Origin: Chloroflexota bacterium
Lineage (GTDB): Bacteria; Chloroflexota; Limnocylindria; QHBO01
NCBI GenBank assembly: GCA_013694645.1
Contig: JACDBZ010000196.1
Location: 1 to 7,904 of the forward strand
Length of the DNA stretch: 7,904 nt
Direction of reading: 5' to 3'
A program made the position numbers and the translations under genes. This document shows, piece after piece, positions 1 to 5,398 of the stretch; position 1 is the first letter of the stretch; every line of letters starts with the position of its first letter. Under the pieces are notes generated by a model. The model did not search any database and had not been told where the DNA came from. It was given only the letters and a program-made list of their open reading frames with translations.

Positions 1-194
1 AACGCTTCGAAGCATCGGTCCGCATCCGGCATCGGGCTCCGGACGTCCCCGCCGAGGTGACGATGGTCGGCGGCGATCGCTTCCTGGTCGAAACGGCCGA
101 GCCGGTCTGGGCGCCGGCACCCGGCCAGGCTGCCGTCCTGTACGACGGCGCGGAGTGCCTGGGTGGGGGGCGCATCGTTCGGTCAGACGGTTAG
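1..194 (+). CDS. mnmA: tRNA-specific 2-thiouridylase MnmA, C-terminal fragment
   Basis: This is the last 63 codons of a gene cut by the left window edge, read from position 3 to a TAG stop at 192-194. MnmA adds sulfur to C2 of the wobble uridine in tRNAs for Lys, Glu and Gln, using ATP and a persulfide relay. The visible part is the C-terminal beta-barrel. Its signature is the run from the APAPGQAAVLYDG stretch to ECLGGGRIV, which matches the family pattern PGQ-x-(A)V-(F/L)YDG...LGGG-x-I at the extreme C-terminus. The preceding VRIRHRAPDVPAEV is also typical of the barrel strands. The catalytic PP-loop domain and both cysteines lie upstream of the window and cannot be checked. A small membrane-protein gene begins 14 bases after the stop, so the two may be co-transcribed. 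Identification rests on motif recognition from a short stretch, but the LGGG ending is distinctive. Confidence 0.87.
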   Translation, partial: RFEASVRIRHRAPDVPAEVTMVGGDRFLVETAEPVWAPAPGQAAVLYDGAECLGGGRIVRSDG

Positions 195-207
195 CGCGTC
201 GCGTCGA

Positions 208-480
208 ATGCCACCCTGGCTGATCTGGTTTCCCCTGCTGGCGCTCGTCAACCTGCTTGTCTTCATTGCCATTCGGGGACGGTGGGGGAAAAGCGTGCTG
301 GCGCTGGCGGTCGCGGCGGTGGCGGGCGTCGTCATCGGTGACCAGGTTGGTGGGCGGACGGGGCTCGAGGTGCTCCGTATCGGCGACATGCATCTCGTGG
401 CCGCCTCCGTTGGCGCGCAGGTCCTGATGCTCGCCGTGTCCCTGCTCAGCGCGCTCGGGCCGATTCGCGTCGAGAAGTAG
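208..480 (+). CDS. Small three-helix membrane protein of unknown function
   Basis: This encodes 90 residues from ATG at 208. I do not recognise the family. Hydropathy read by eye gives three membrane segments: about residues 4-22 (WLIWFPLLALVNLLVFIAI), 28-46 (SVLALAVAAVAGVVIGDQV) and 62-84. A positive RGRWGK loop lies between the first two, and the tail is short and charged (RVEK). The reading frame stays open up to a GTG at 163, inside the end of mnmA. I chose ATG 208 because it puts the first hydrophobic helix at the N-terminus and leaves a clean 14-base gap after the mnmA stop. Neither start has a clear Shine-Dalgarno sequence. It probably sits in the inner membrane and may be co-transcribed with mnmA. 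No catalytic motif is visible, so no function is proposed. Confidence 0.6.
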   Translation: MPPWLIWFPLLALVNLLVFIAIRGRWGKSVLALAVAAVAGVVIGDQVGGRTGLEVLRIGDMHLVAASVGAQVLMLAVSLLSALGPIRVEK

Positions 481-506
481 CTGCGTCGCGTACGCGCTGG
501 AAACGA

Positions 507-732
507 CCGAAATATCGGTGCTCAGCCGGCATGAGGGACGCGTTGGCGCAGGGGCCGCCCACGAACCGCACCGAAATATCGGGCGTAGCCAGCGCGGGGC
601 CCGATCTGGGCCGGAAGTGACCGAAATATCGGAGCCGGGCCAGTCCGACGGCTGCGGCGTGAGATCACCTGTGCCGGAGACGAACCGAAATCTCGGCAGA
701 AATCGGCGCCCCGCGAGGGACACCGAAAACCG
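507..732 (+). repeat. Cluster of directly oriented CCGAAATATCGG elements in a non-coding gap
   Basis: The 287 bases between 480 and 768 hold no credible gene but contain a repeated 12-mer. Exact CCGAAATATCGG copies lie at 507-518, 571-582 and 621-632. A one-mismatch copy (CCGAAATCTCGG) lies at 685-696, and a decayed copy (CCGAAAACCG) at 723-732. Start-to-start distances are 64, 50, 64 and 38 bases. All copies have the same orientation, as the asymmetric centre AATA shows. The outer arms CCGA and TCGG are inverted complements, so each unit could be a dyad binding site or a minimal hairpin. The first copy extends to ACCGA-AATA-TCGGT. The sequences between copies do not resemble each other, so only the core is conserved. 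The A+T-rich centre stands out in GC-rich DNA. A cluster of operators or another protein-binding array upstream of the gene at 768 is the likeliest reading. A structured RNA or a genome-wide dispersed element remains possible. Confidence 0.8.
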
Positions 733-754
733 ACGATGCGCGACGCAGCCGGTG

Positions 755-767
755 TAGAGTCGCCGCC
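755..767 (+). promoter_or_regulatory. Putative leaderless promoter (-10 TAGAGT) for the gene at 768
   Basis: TAGAGT at 755-760 fits the TANNNT form of the bacterial -10 element. Exactly seven bases (CGCCGCC) separate it from the ATG at 768. That spacing would place transcription start at or next to the A of the start codon, giving a leaderless mRNA, and the lack of any Shine-Dalgarno sequence before the ATG agrees. No good -35 box is visible. The expected region overlaps or adjoins the decayed repeat copy at 723-732, so a factor binding the repeat could influence this promoter. This is prediction from sequence only. Confidence 0.5.
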
Positions 768-1139
768 ATGGACCTCGCGCTCGCCATCTTCAATGTCGGT
801 GCCGGGCTTGGCGTGCTGGCGGCCGGCGCTGCGCTCGTCTACCTGGCGTGGCAGACGGCCCCGCTCATCAGGGAGTCTCGGGCGTTGGCGACGGACCTTC
901 GGCGCCTGACTCGGGCGACCGACACCGAGCTGAGGCCGATCCTTGCCCACGCTCGCGAGCTTACGAGCAACGTCGAGGTGCTGAGCGAGGACGTCGCGGT
1001 CAAGCTCGACCGACTCACGGACCTCATGAACGCGCTCCAGCACAGCCTCGAAACCGTCCAGATCACGGCAACCGCGCGACGGCCAGAGGCGGGGTCGGTA
1101 GAATCACCGCAAAAGCGAGAGGATTCATCCGACTCATGA
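768..1139 (+). CDS. DUF948-like membrane-anchored coiled-coil protein
   Basis: This encodes 123 residues. The N-terminal hydrophobic segment (about residues 4-27, rich in Ala, Gly, Leu and Val) is followed by a long polar helical region (about 33-98). Residues there such as ESRALATDLRRLTRATD and VLSEDVAVKLDRL suggest coiled coil. The last 20 or so residues are polar and probably disordered. This layout, one N-terminal membrane helix followed by an amphipathic helix, matches DUF948-family proteins. These are widespread in Gram-positives and Chloroflexota, have no established biochemical role, and are often found beside YtxH-domain genes. The same pairing occurs here: the stop overlaps the YtxH gene's ATG by four bases (ATGA at 1136-1139). 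ATG 768 is chosen because the TAGAGT box lies seven bases upstream, which suggests leaderless expression. It is likely an envelope or stress-related membrane protein. The family call is by architecture and context. Confidence 0.68.
   Translation: MDLALAIFNVGAGLGVLAAGAALVYLAWQTAPLIRESRALATDLRRLTRATDTELRPILAHARELTSNVEVLSEDVAVKLDRLTDLMNALQHSLETVQITATARRPEAGSVESPQKREDSSDS
1099..1123 (+). promoter_or_regulatory. Possible internal -10 (TAGAAT) and ribosome site for the YtxH-like gene
   Basis: TAGAAT at 1099-1104 is a good match to the consensus -10 hexamer. It is followed by an A-rich start region (AAAAGCG from 1111) and a purine-rich GAGAGGA at 1117-1123. The purine run ends 12 bases before the ATG at 1136, somewhat far for an ideal Shine-Dalgarno. 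No recognisable -35 element lies at the expected distance. The site is inside the 3' end of the preceding gene, so it could be a secondary promoter or a chance match in coding sequence. Confidence 0.3.
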
Positions 1140-1393
1140 AGGATTCCGGAATCGGCAGCTTTCTGGCAGGCGCCGCGATCGGCGGGCTCATCGGCGCGGC
1201 GCTCGGGCTCATCCTGGCTCCGCAGACCGGCGAGGAGTTCCGAGACCACGTCAACGACTTCGTCGAGAACAAGCGCGCGGAGATCGGCGACGCGGTGACC
1301 GAGGGTCGCCAGGCGGCCGAGCAGGCGCGTGCCGACATGGTCACCGACTTCGACGCCCATGCCGGCGCCCCGGCCGAGGGCGCCGCCTCCTGA
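1136..1393 (+). CDS. YtxH-domain membrane protein
   Basis: This encodes 85 residues from ATG at 1136, overlapping the DUF948-like stop by four bases. The N-terminus has the glycine-rich membrane helix typical of the YtxH family (about residues 6-28, GIGSFLAGAAIGGLIGAALG). It runs into LILAPQTGEEFRD, which fits the family's LLAP-(K/Q)-(S/T)GEE-x-R motif. The rest (about 35-72) is a polar amphipathic helix (VENKRAEIGDAVTEGRQA), followed by an Ala/Gly/Pro-rich tail. YtxH proteins are small membrane-associated proteins, linked to general stress in Bacillus, with no known enzymatic activity. The overlap with the DUF948-like gene implies coupled translation and perhaps a joint role at the membrane. 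An 83-base leader separates it from alaS. The reading frame stays open further upstream, but the hydrophobic family signature begins just after this ATG, so this start is preferred. Confidence 0.82.
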   Translation: MKDSGIGSFLAGAAIGGLIGAALGLILAPQTGEEFRDHVNDFVENKRAEIGDAVTEGRQAAEQARADMVTDFDAHAGAPAEGAAS

Positions 1394-1421
1394 CATCGAC
1401 CTGACCAGGCGACCGTAGATC

Positions 1422-1472
1422 ATGCACGCGAGAGCCGGTGGGTTGCCGGCTTTCGTTGTGAACGAAGGGTGA
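1422..1472 (+). CDS. Possible 16-residue leader peptide upstream of alaS
   Basis: A short frame starts with ATG at 1422 and reads MHARAGGLPAFVVNEG. It stops at TGA 1470-1472, four bases before the alaS ATG. Three of the 16 residues are alanine, encoded by three different codons (GCG, GCC, GCT). The frame spans both hairpins described in this leader, so ribosome position could in principle alter their folding. No convincing Shine-Dalgarno precedes it; the nearest purine run, AGG at 1407-1409, is too distant. Three Ala codons are not many for a GC-rich genome, so this may be chance. The placement is suggestive and the call is speculative. Confidence 0.22.
   Translation: MHARAGGLPAFVVNEG
1433..1466 (+). 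promoter_or_regulatory. Two adjacent perfect hairpins in the alaS leader
   Basis: The first stem is AGCCGG (1433-1438) with CCGGCT (1446-1451), around a 7-base loop. A further G-T and an A-T pair can extend it. The second stem is TTCGTT (1452-1457) with AACGAA (1461-1466), around the loop GTG. Both stems are perfect over six pairs and directly abut. The second ends immediately before the purine-rich ribosome site of alaS (GGGTGA from 1467). The first is GC-rich and followed by TTT, but the T run is too short for a confident terminator. An attenuator, a structure controlling ribosome access, or a dyad binding site (15 bases, 1452-1466) are all possible. The pairings are directly visible; the role is inferred. 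Confidence 0.5.
1465..1469 (+). promoter_or_regulatory. Ribosome binding site of alaS
   Basis: AAGGG at 1465-1469, within GAAGGGTGA, lies seven bases before the ATG at 1477. It favours this start over the in-frame ATG at 1486, which would be 16 bases away. Its first two bases belong to the 3' arm of the second leader hairpin, so folding could mask it. Confidence 0.6.
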
Positions 1473-1476
1473 ACCG

Positions 1477-4101
1477 ATGCAGCCGATGAGCGCGGCCGAG
1501 ATCCGTGAGCGCTTTCAGCGCTTCTTCGCGCAGCGTGGCCATACGCGCGTGCCATCGGCGCCGATCCTGGCGACGGACGATCCGACCCTCCTCTTCGTGA
1601 ACTCGGGCATGGCGCCCTTCAAGCGCGTGCTGACCGGTGAGGAGAGGCGCGATTACGTGCGCGCCGTGGACGCTCAGCTCTGCCTCCGCGTCGCGGGCAA
1701 GCACAACGACTTCGAGGAGGTCGGCCGCACGCCACGCCACAACACCCTCTTCGAGATGCTCGGCACCTGGAGCTTCGGCGACTATTTCAAGCGCGACGCG
1801 ATCCACTGGCACTGGGAGCTTCTGACCGGCGAGCTCGGCATCCCGCACGAGCGCCTGGCCGCCACTGTCTACACCGACGACGACGAGGCGGCCGCCATCT
1901 GGGCCGACGAGATCGGGCTGCCTCCAGAGCGTATCGTGCGTTGGGGCAATGTCGCCCTCGGTGATGAGAAGAACTTCTGGAGCATGGGCGAGACCGGTCC
2001 GTGCGGACCGTGCAGCGAACTGCATTACGACCGTGGCGTCCATCTGTCGGAGGGTCCGCATTGCATTCCGGATCACTCGGAGACATGCCCACGCTGGCTC
2101 GAGGTGGGCAACCTCGTCTTCATGCAGTTCGACCGAGCACTGGACGGCACACTGGCACCGCTGCCCTTCAAGAGCGTCGATACGGGGACCGGCCTGGAAC
2201 GCCTGGCATCCGTCGTCCAGGGAGTGGATTCGAACTACAGGACCGACCTCTTCGCGCCGATCATCGAGCGCCTCGCGCAGTTCATCGGCCATGACCCCGA
2301 GACGGTCGAGAGCGAGCGCTTCAGCTACCAGGTCGTCGCCGACCATTCGCGGGCGATGACCTTCCTGCTGGCCGAGGACGTCAAGCCGTCCAACGACGGG
2401 CCGGGTTACGTTCTGCGTCGAATCATCCGCCGCGCGGTGCGCCATGGGCGCCTGCTCGGGATCGCGGGCCCGTTCCTGCGCGAGACCGCTTCCGTGGTGA
2501 TCGACCTCATGGGCGACGTCTATCCGCATGTCCGCGACGGCAGGGCCGACATCCTTGACGTTATCGAGGGCGAAGAGGAGAAGTTCGCGCGCACGCTGGA
2601 GGCGGGCAGCACGCGCCTCGATGAGCTGGTGGGCGCCGGCGCCGTCATCAGTGGCTCCGATGCGTTCCGCCTGCACGATACCTTCGGCTTCCCGATCGAC
2701 CTGACCATCGAGATGGCGGCGGAGCGCGGCGTCAGCGTCGACCGGGCCGGCTTCGATGCAGCCATGGCCGAGCAGCGTGAGCGCTCACGCGGGGAGAAGC
2801 GCGCGAGCCTGAAGCTGGATCCCCAGCTCACAGCACTGCGCAGCGAGTTCATCGGCTATCCGAACGAGACGAGTGCGGACAGGCTCCGCGTCCTGGCGGT
2901 GGTGCCTGGCCAGTCAACGGCGGTCGTGCTCGATCGGACGCCGTTCTACGCGGAGGGTGGCGGACAGATCGGCGACCGTGGCGAGCTCGTCGGCGTCGAT
3001 GGCAGGCTCCGCGTCGATGACACGCAGCGTTCAGGTGACGCGACGGCGCACCTTGGTGAGCTCTCCGGCGAGATGCGAGTCGGCGACCTCGTCCGAGCAG
3101 AAGTCGACGAGGGGCGGCGCTGGGGCGCGGCGCGGAACCACACCGGCACGCACCTGCTGCATCGAGCCCTTCGCGACGTGCTCGGGGAGCAGGCCAAGCA
3201 GGCCGGATCGTGGGTCGGGCCGGATGCCCTTCGCTTCGATTTCCCCGCGCAGTCCGCGACATCGAGTAATGCCCTGCGCGAGATCGAGCGGCTCGTCAAT
3301 GCGCAGGTTCGACGCAATGCTCCGGTGCACGCGGAGTGGATGAAGATGGAGGAGGCGCAGGCGCTCGGGGCGGACATGTTCTTCGGCGAGAAGTATCTGC
3401 CTGCTTCGGTGCGTGTCGTCCGGGTCGATGGCTACAGCAGGGAGCTGTGCGGCGGGACGCACGTCGGGGCCACCGGACAGATCGGGCAGCTCATCATCAC
3501 CGGCGAATCGAGCATCGGAGCCGGGCTGCGACGGATCGAGGCCGTGACCGGCGAGCCGGCGGGCGAGTTGGTGGGGACGCGGCTCGATGCATTGCGCAGC
3601 GTGGCTCAACTGCTCGGTGAGCGCGAGGAGAACGTCCCGAAGCGCGTCCAGGCGCTGATCGCGCGCCTTCGTGAGGCCGAGAAGGCCGCGAAGGCTCCGC
3701 GCGCGACGGCCAGCCGCCTGGATGCGGCCGCCGCGCTGCACGGCGCGCAGGACGCCGGCCAGGCGAAGGTCGTCGTCCAGGCCTTCCCCGACGCTGATGC
3801 GAACGCGCTGCGCGGACTCGCCGACGATCTGCGCGGCATGACCGGGCGTTTCGTGCTGGTGGCGGCCGGCGCCGCGGCGGGCAAGCCATCGATCCTGGTG
3901 GCGGCCAGCCGTGACCTTGCCTCGGAGGGATTCGACGCGGGCGCGATTGTCCGCGAGGCGGCGCCGATCATCGGCGGAGGCGGCGGCGGTCGAGCGGATC
4001 TAGCCCAGGCTGGCGGTCGTGACGCCTCGCGCCTCGATGATGCCCTGCGGGAGGCGGCGCGCCTGGCGCTCGAGGCGCTCCAGCGCATCGAGACGGCCTG
4101 A
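1477..4101 (+). CDS. alaS: Alanyl-tRNA synthetase
   Basis: This encodes 874 residues, the usual full length, and charges tRNA-Ala with alanine in the cytoplasm. The class II catalytic core fills roughly residues 1-250, with family signatures DPTLLFVNSGMAPFK (35-49), AGKHNDFEEVG (73-83), HNTLFEMLGTWSFGDYF (88-104), GETGPCGPCSELHYD (171-185) and SVDTGTGLERLAS (233-245). The tRNA-recognition region follows (DHSRAMTFLLAEDVKPSNDG, 289-308, then GYVLRRIIRRAVRHGRLLG, 310-328). The editing domain, which hydrolyses Ser- and Gly-tRNA-Ala, carries YAEGGGQIGDRG (491-502). Its zinc ligands are visible as H555 and H559 (HTGTH) and C658 and H662 (CGGTH). The C-Ala domain ends the protein, with GGGGGGRADLAQAGG at 833-847. 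No key residue seems missing. Cys176, Cys179, Cys196 and Cys204 cluster in the core and could form an extra metal site. ATG 1477 is supported by AAGGG at 1465-1469. Nineteen bases separate the stop from the next gene. Confidence 0.97.
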   Translation: MQPMSAAEIRERFQRFFAQRGHTRVPSAPILATDDPTLLFVNSGMAPFKRVLTGEERRDYVRAVDAQLCLRVAGKHNDFEEVGRTPRHNTLFEMLGTWSFGDYFKRDAIHWHWELLTGELGIPHERLAATVYTDDDEAAAIWADEIGLPPERIVRWGNVALGDEKNFWSMGETGPCGPCSELHYDRGVHLSEGPHCIPDHSETCPRWLEVGNLVFMQFDRALDGTLAPLPFKSVDTGTGLERLASVVQGVDSNYRTDLFAPIIERLAQFIGHDPETVESERFSYQVVADHSRAMTFLLAEDVKPSNDGPGYVLRRIIRRAVRHGRLLGIAGPFLRETASVVIDLMGDVYPHVRDGRADILDVIEGEEEKFARTLEAGSTRLDELVGAGAVISGSDAFRLHDTFGFPIDLTIEMAAERGVSVDRAGFDAAMAEQRERSRGEKRASLKLDPQLTALRSEFIGYPNETSADRLRVLAVVPGQSTAVVLDRTPFYAEGGGQIGDRGELVGVDGRLRVDDTQRSGDATAHLGELSGEMRVGDLVRAEVDEGRRWGAARNHTGTHLLHRALRDVLGEQAKQAGSWVGPDALRFDFPAQSATSSNALREIERLVNAQVRRNAPVHAEWMKMEEAQALGADMFFGEKYLPASVRVVRVDGYSRELCGGTHVGATGQIGQLIITGESSIGAGLRRIEAVTGEPAGELVGTRLDALRSVAQLLGEREENVPKRVQALIARLREAEKAAKAPRATASRLDAAAALHGAQDAGQAKVVVQAFPDADANALRGLADDLRGMTGRFVLVAAGAAAGKPSILVAASRDLASEGFDAGAIVREAAPIIGGGGGGRADLAQAGGRDASRLDDALREAARLALEALQRIETA

Positions 4102-4108
4102 CACGATC

Positions 4109-4112
4109 AGGG
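4109..4112 (+). promoter_or_regulatory. Ribosome binding site deciding the FtsA-like start
   Basis: AGGG at 4109-4112 lies eight bases before the GTG at 4121. It favours that codon over the in-frame GTG at 4112, which it overlaps and which has no Shine-Dalgarno of its own. It also argues against starts inside the 3' end of alaS, although the frame stays open there. Confidence 0.5.
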
Positions 4113-4120
4113 TGACCGCC

Positions 4121-5398
4121 GTGCAGCAGCTCCGGGATCGCGTGGCGGTGCTCTTTCGCAGCGCGGGGCGACCCGGAGGCAGCCCCGCCATCGCGGCGCT
4201 CGACATCGGAACCGAGTTCGCCAAGGCGCTCGTTCTCTCGGTGGAGCACGACGCCGAGGGTCGGCTCGTGGGCATCGTGCGCGGCACCGGCAGGCAACGG
4301 CAGGGCCTGGCCCACATGCAGTCCGGGACCGTGAGCGACATCGACGCGGTGGTCGCGAACTGTCGCGCGGCAATGGACGAAGCGTGCGCCATGTCGGGAC
4401 GTCGGCCGAAAGCCATCGTGATCGGCATCGCCGGCGAGCTTGTCAAGGGCGCCACGAGCGCGATGACCATGCGCCGCGAGGACCCGCGCGCACCGCTCGG
4501 CGAGCCGGAGCTGGAGCGGATCGTGATGCGATCCCAGGAATCGGCATTGCGTCACGCCGAGGAGCGGATCCGCTGGGAGTCTGGCATGGATCGGCTCGAC
4601 GTACGGCTCGTGCATGCCGCCATCGTCGAGATGACGATCGATGGCTACCCGGTCAGCAATCCGATCGGCTTTACTGGGGCGCAGGTCGAGCTGCACCTCT
4701 TCAACGCATTCGCGCCGATGGTGCACCTGGGCGCGCTCCAGTCGGTGGCCAACGCCCTCGATCTCCAGCTGCTCGGTGTGATTGCCGAGCCATACGCGGT
4801 GGCGACCTGTCTCGATCCGGGTGAGCTCGGCGACGCGGGTGCCGTGTTCGTGGACATCGGTGGCGGAACGACCGACGTTGCGCTCGTCCGCGGCGGCGGG
4901 ATCGCCGGGACCAAGATGCTCGCCCTCGGTGGCCGCGCCTTCACCAAGGGCCTGGCCGAGCGGCTCGGCGTCTCCTTCACCGAGGCGGAGGCAGCCAAGC
5001 TGGGGGTCGGGACCAGCGACCGCCGGGACGTCGTTGATGCCCTCCTGGAGGATGCGCGCATCTGGCGCTCAGGCGTTGAGCTCATGATCGGTGACCTCGC
5101 CGGCGATGAGCTCCTGCCCGGTCGCATCCTGTTGTGCGGCGGTGGCGCCGACCTCCCGCAGGTGCGCGCCGTGCTCGACGAGGATGACTGGTGGGACCGA
5201 CTTCCGTTCTCGCGTCGGCCCAGCGTTCGCGCACTCGGACCGGATGAGGTGATCGGCCTGCGTGACGCGACCGGCATCCTCGGGACGCGGCAGGATGTCA
5301 CGCCGATGGCACTCGCCCACCAGGCGCTCATCCTCGACGCCGGGGCGTCGGCGGTGGATCGCGCCATGCGCAGCGTGGTGCGCGAGATGGCACTGTGA
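4121..5398 (+). CDS. FtsA-family actin-fold ATPase
   Basis: This encodes 425 residues from GTG at 4121. The actin/Hsp70 nucleotide-binding motifs appear in order: phosphate-1 ALDIGTEFAKALV (26-38), phosphate-2 FVDIGGGTTDVALV (243-256), a connect-like region GGRAFTKGLAERLG (270-283), and adenosine LLCGGGADLP (337-346). Between the two phosphate loops lies an FtsA-type SHS2/1C subdomain. It includes GLAHMQSGTVSDIDAVV (62-78), IVIGIAGELVKG (99-110) and DGYPVSNPIGFTGAQVELH (174-192), close to the FtsA pattern of a G-x-P-x-NP-x-G-x-x-G stretch. This favours FtsA over DnaK, MreB or a minimal PilM. FtsA tethers FtsZ to the membrane, and PilM, its relative, binds PilN in type IV pili. No ftsZ, ftsQ or pil gene is visible here. 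The last 15 residues (VDRAMRSVVREMAL) could form a short amphipathic helix. The gene overlaps the next by GTGA at 5395-5398, suggesting that its partner is the membrane protein encoded there. Fold confidence is high; the cellular role is uncertain. Confidence 0.8.
   Translation: MQQLRDRVAVLFRSAGRPGGSPAIAALDIGTEFAKALVLSVEHDAEGRLVGIVRGTGRQRQGLAHMQSGTVSDIDAVVANCRAAMDEACAMSGRRPKAIVIGIAGELVKGATSAMTMRREDPRAPLGEPELERIVMRSQESALRHAEERIRWESGMDRLDVRLVHAAIVEMTIDGYPVSNPIGFTGAQVELHLFNAFAPMVHLGALQSVANALDLQLLGVIAEPYAVATCLDPGELGDAGAVFVDIGGGTTDVALVRGGGIAGTKMLALGGRAFTKGLAERLGVSFTEAEAAKLGVGTSDRRDVVDALLEDARIWRSGVELMIGDLAGDELLPGRILLCGGGADLPQVRAVLDEDDWWDRLPFSRRPSVRALGPDEVIGLRDATGILGTRQDVTPMALAHQALILDAGASAVDRAMRSVVREMAL

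Noticed and set aside
487..496. Perfect palindrome CGCGTACGCG just after the small membrane-protein gene
   Set aside because: It has no loop and no following T run, so it is not a terminator. Ten-base GC palindromes are common in such DNA and it does not recur in the window.
507..732. CRISPR array
   Set aside because: The repeat unit is only 12-14 bases, intervals vary (64, 50, 64, 38), and no cas genes are present.
518..757. A 79-codon open frame through the repeat-bearing gap on the plus strand
   Set aside because: It has no ribosome site and a low-complexity, Arg/Gly-rich translation. The repeated 12-mers fall in different reading frames within it (RNIG versus TEIS), so the repeat is not conserved as protein. 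DNA-level function is more likely.
481..767. T-box riboswitch controlling alaS
   Set aside because: No T-box consensus or specifier stem is visible, and two genes lie between this gap and alaS.
522..1043. A 173-codon minus-strand frame across the gap and the DUF948-like gene
   Set aside because: It runs antisense to a better supported gene, shows no family motif, and is the kind of spurious frame expected in high-GC DNA.
1433..1453. Rho-independent terminator between the YtxH-like gene and alaS
   Set aside because: The stem is perfect but only six strong pairs long, and the following T run is three bases, then CGTT. This is too weak to call termination, so it is kept as a leader hairpin.
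1452..1466. LexA/SOS box in the alaS leader
   Set aside because: The dyad TTCGTT-GTG-AACGAA has its half-sites in the wrong order and spacing for the Gram-positive GAAC-N4-GTTC operator.
1420..2676. A 418-codon minus-strand open frame opposite alaS
   Set aside because: alaS on the plus strand matches its family along its whole length. The antisense frame has no motif and reflects GC-skewed codon positions.
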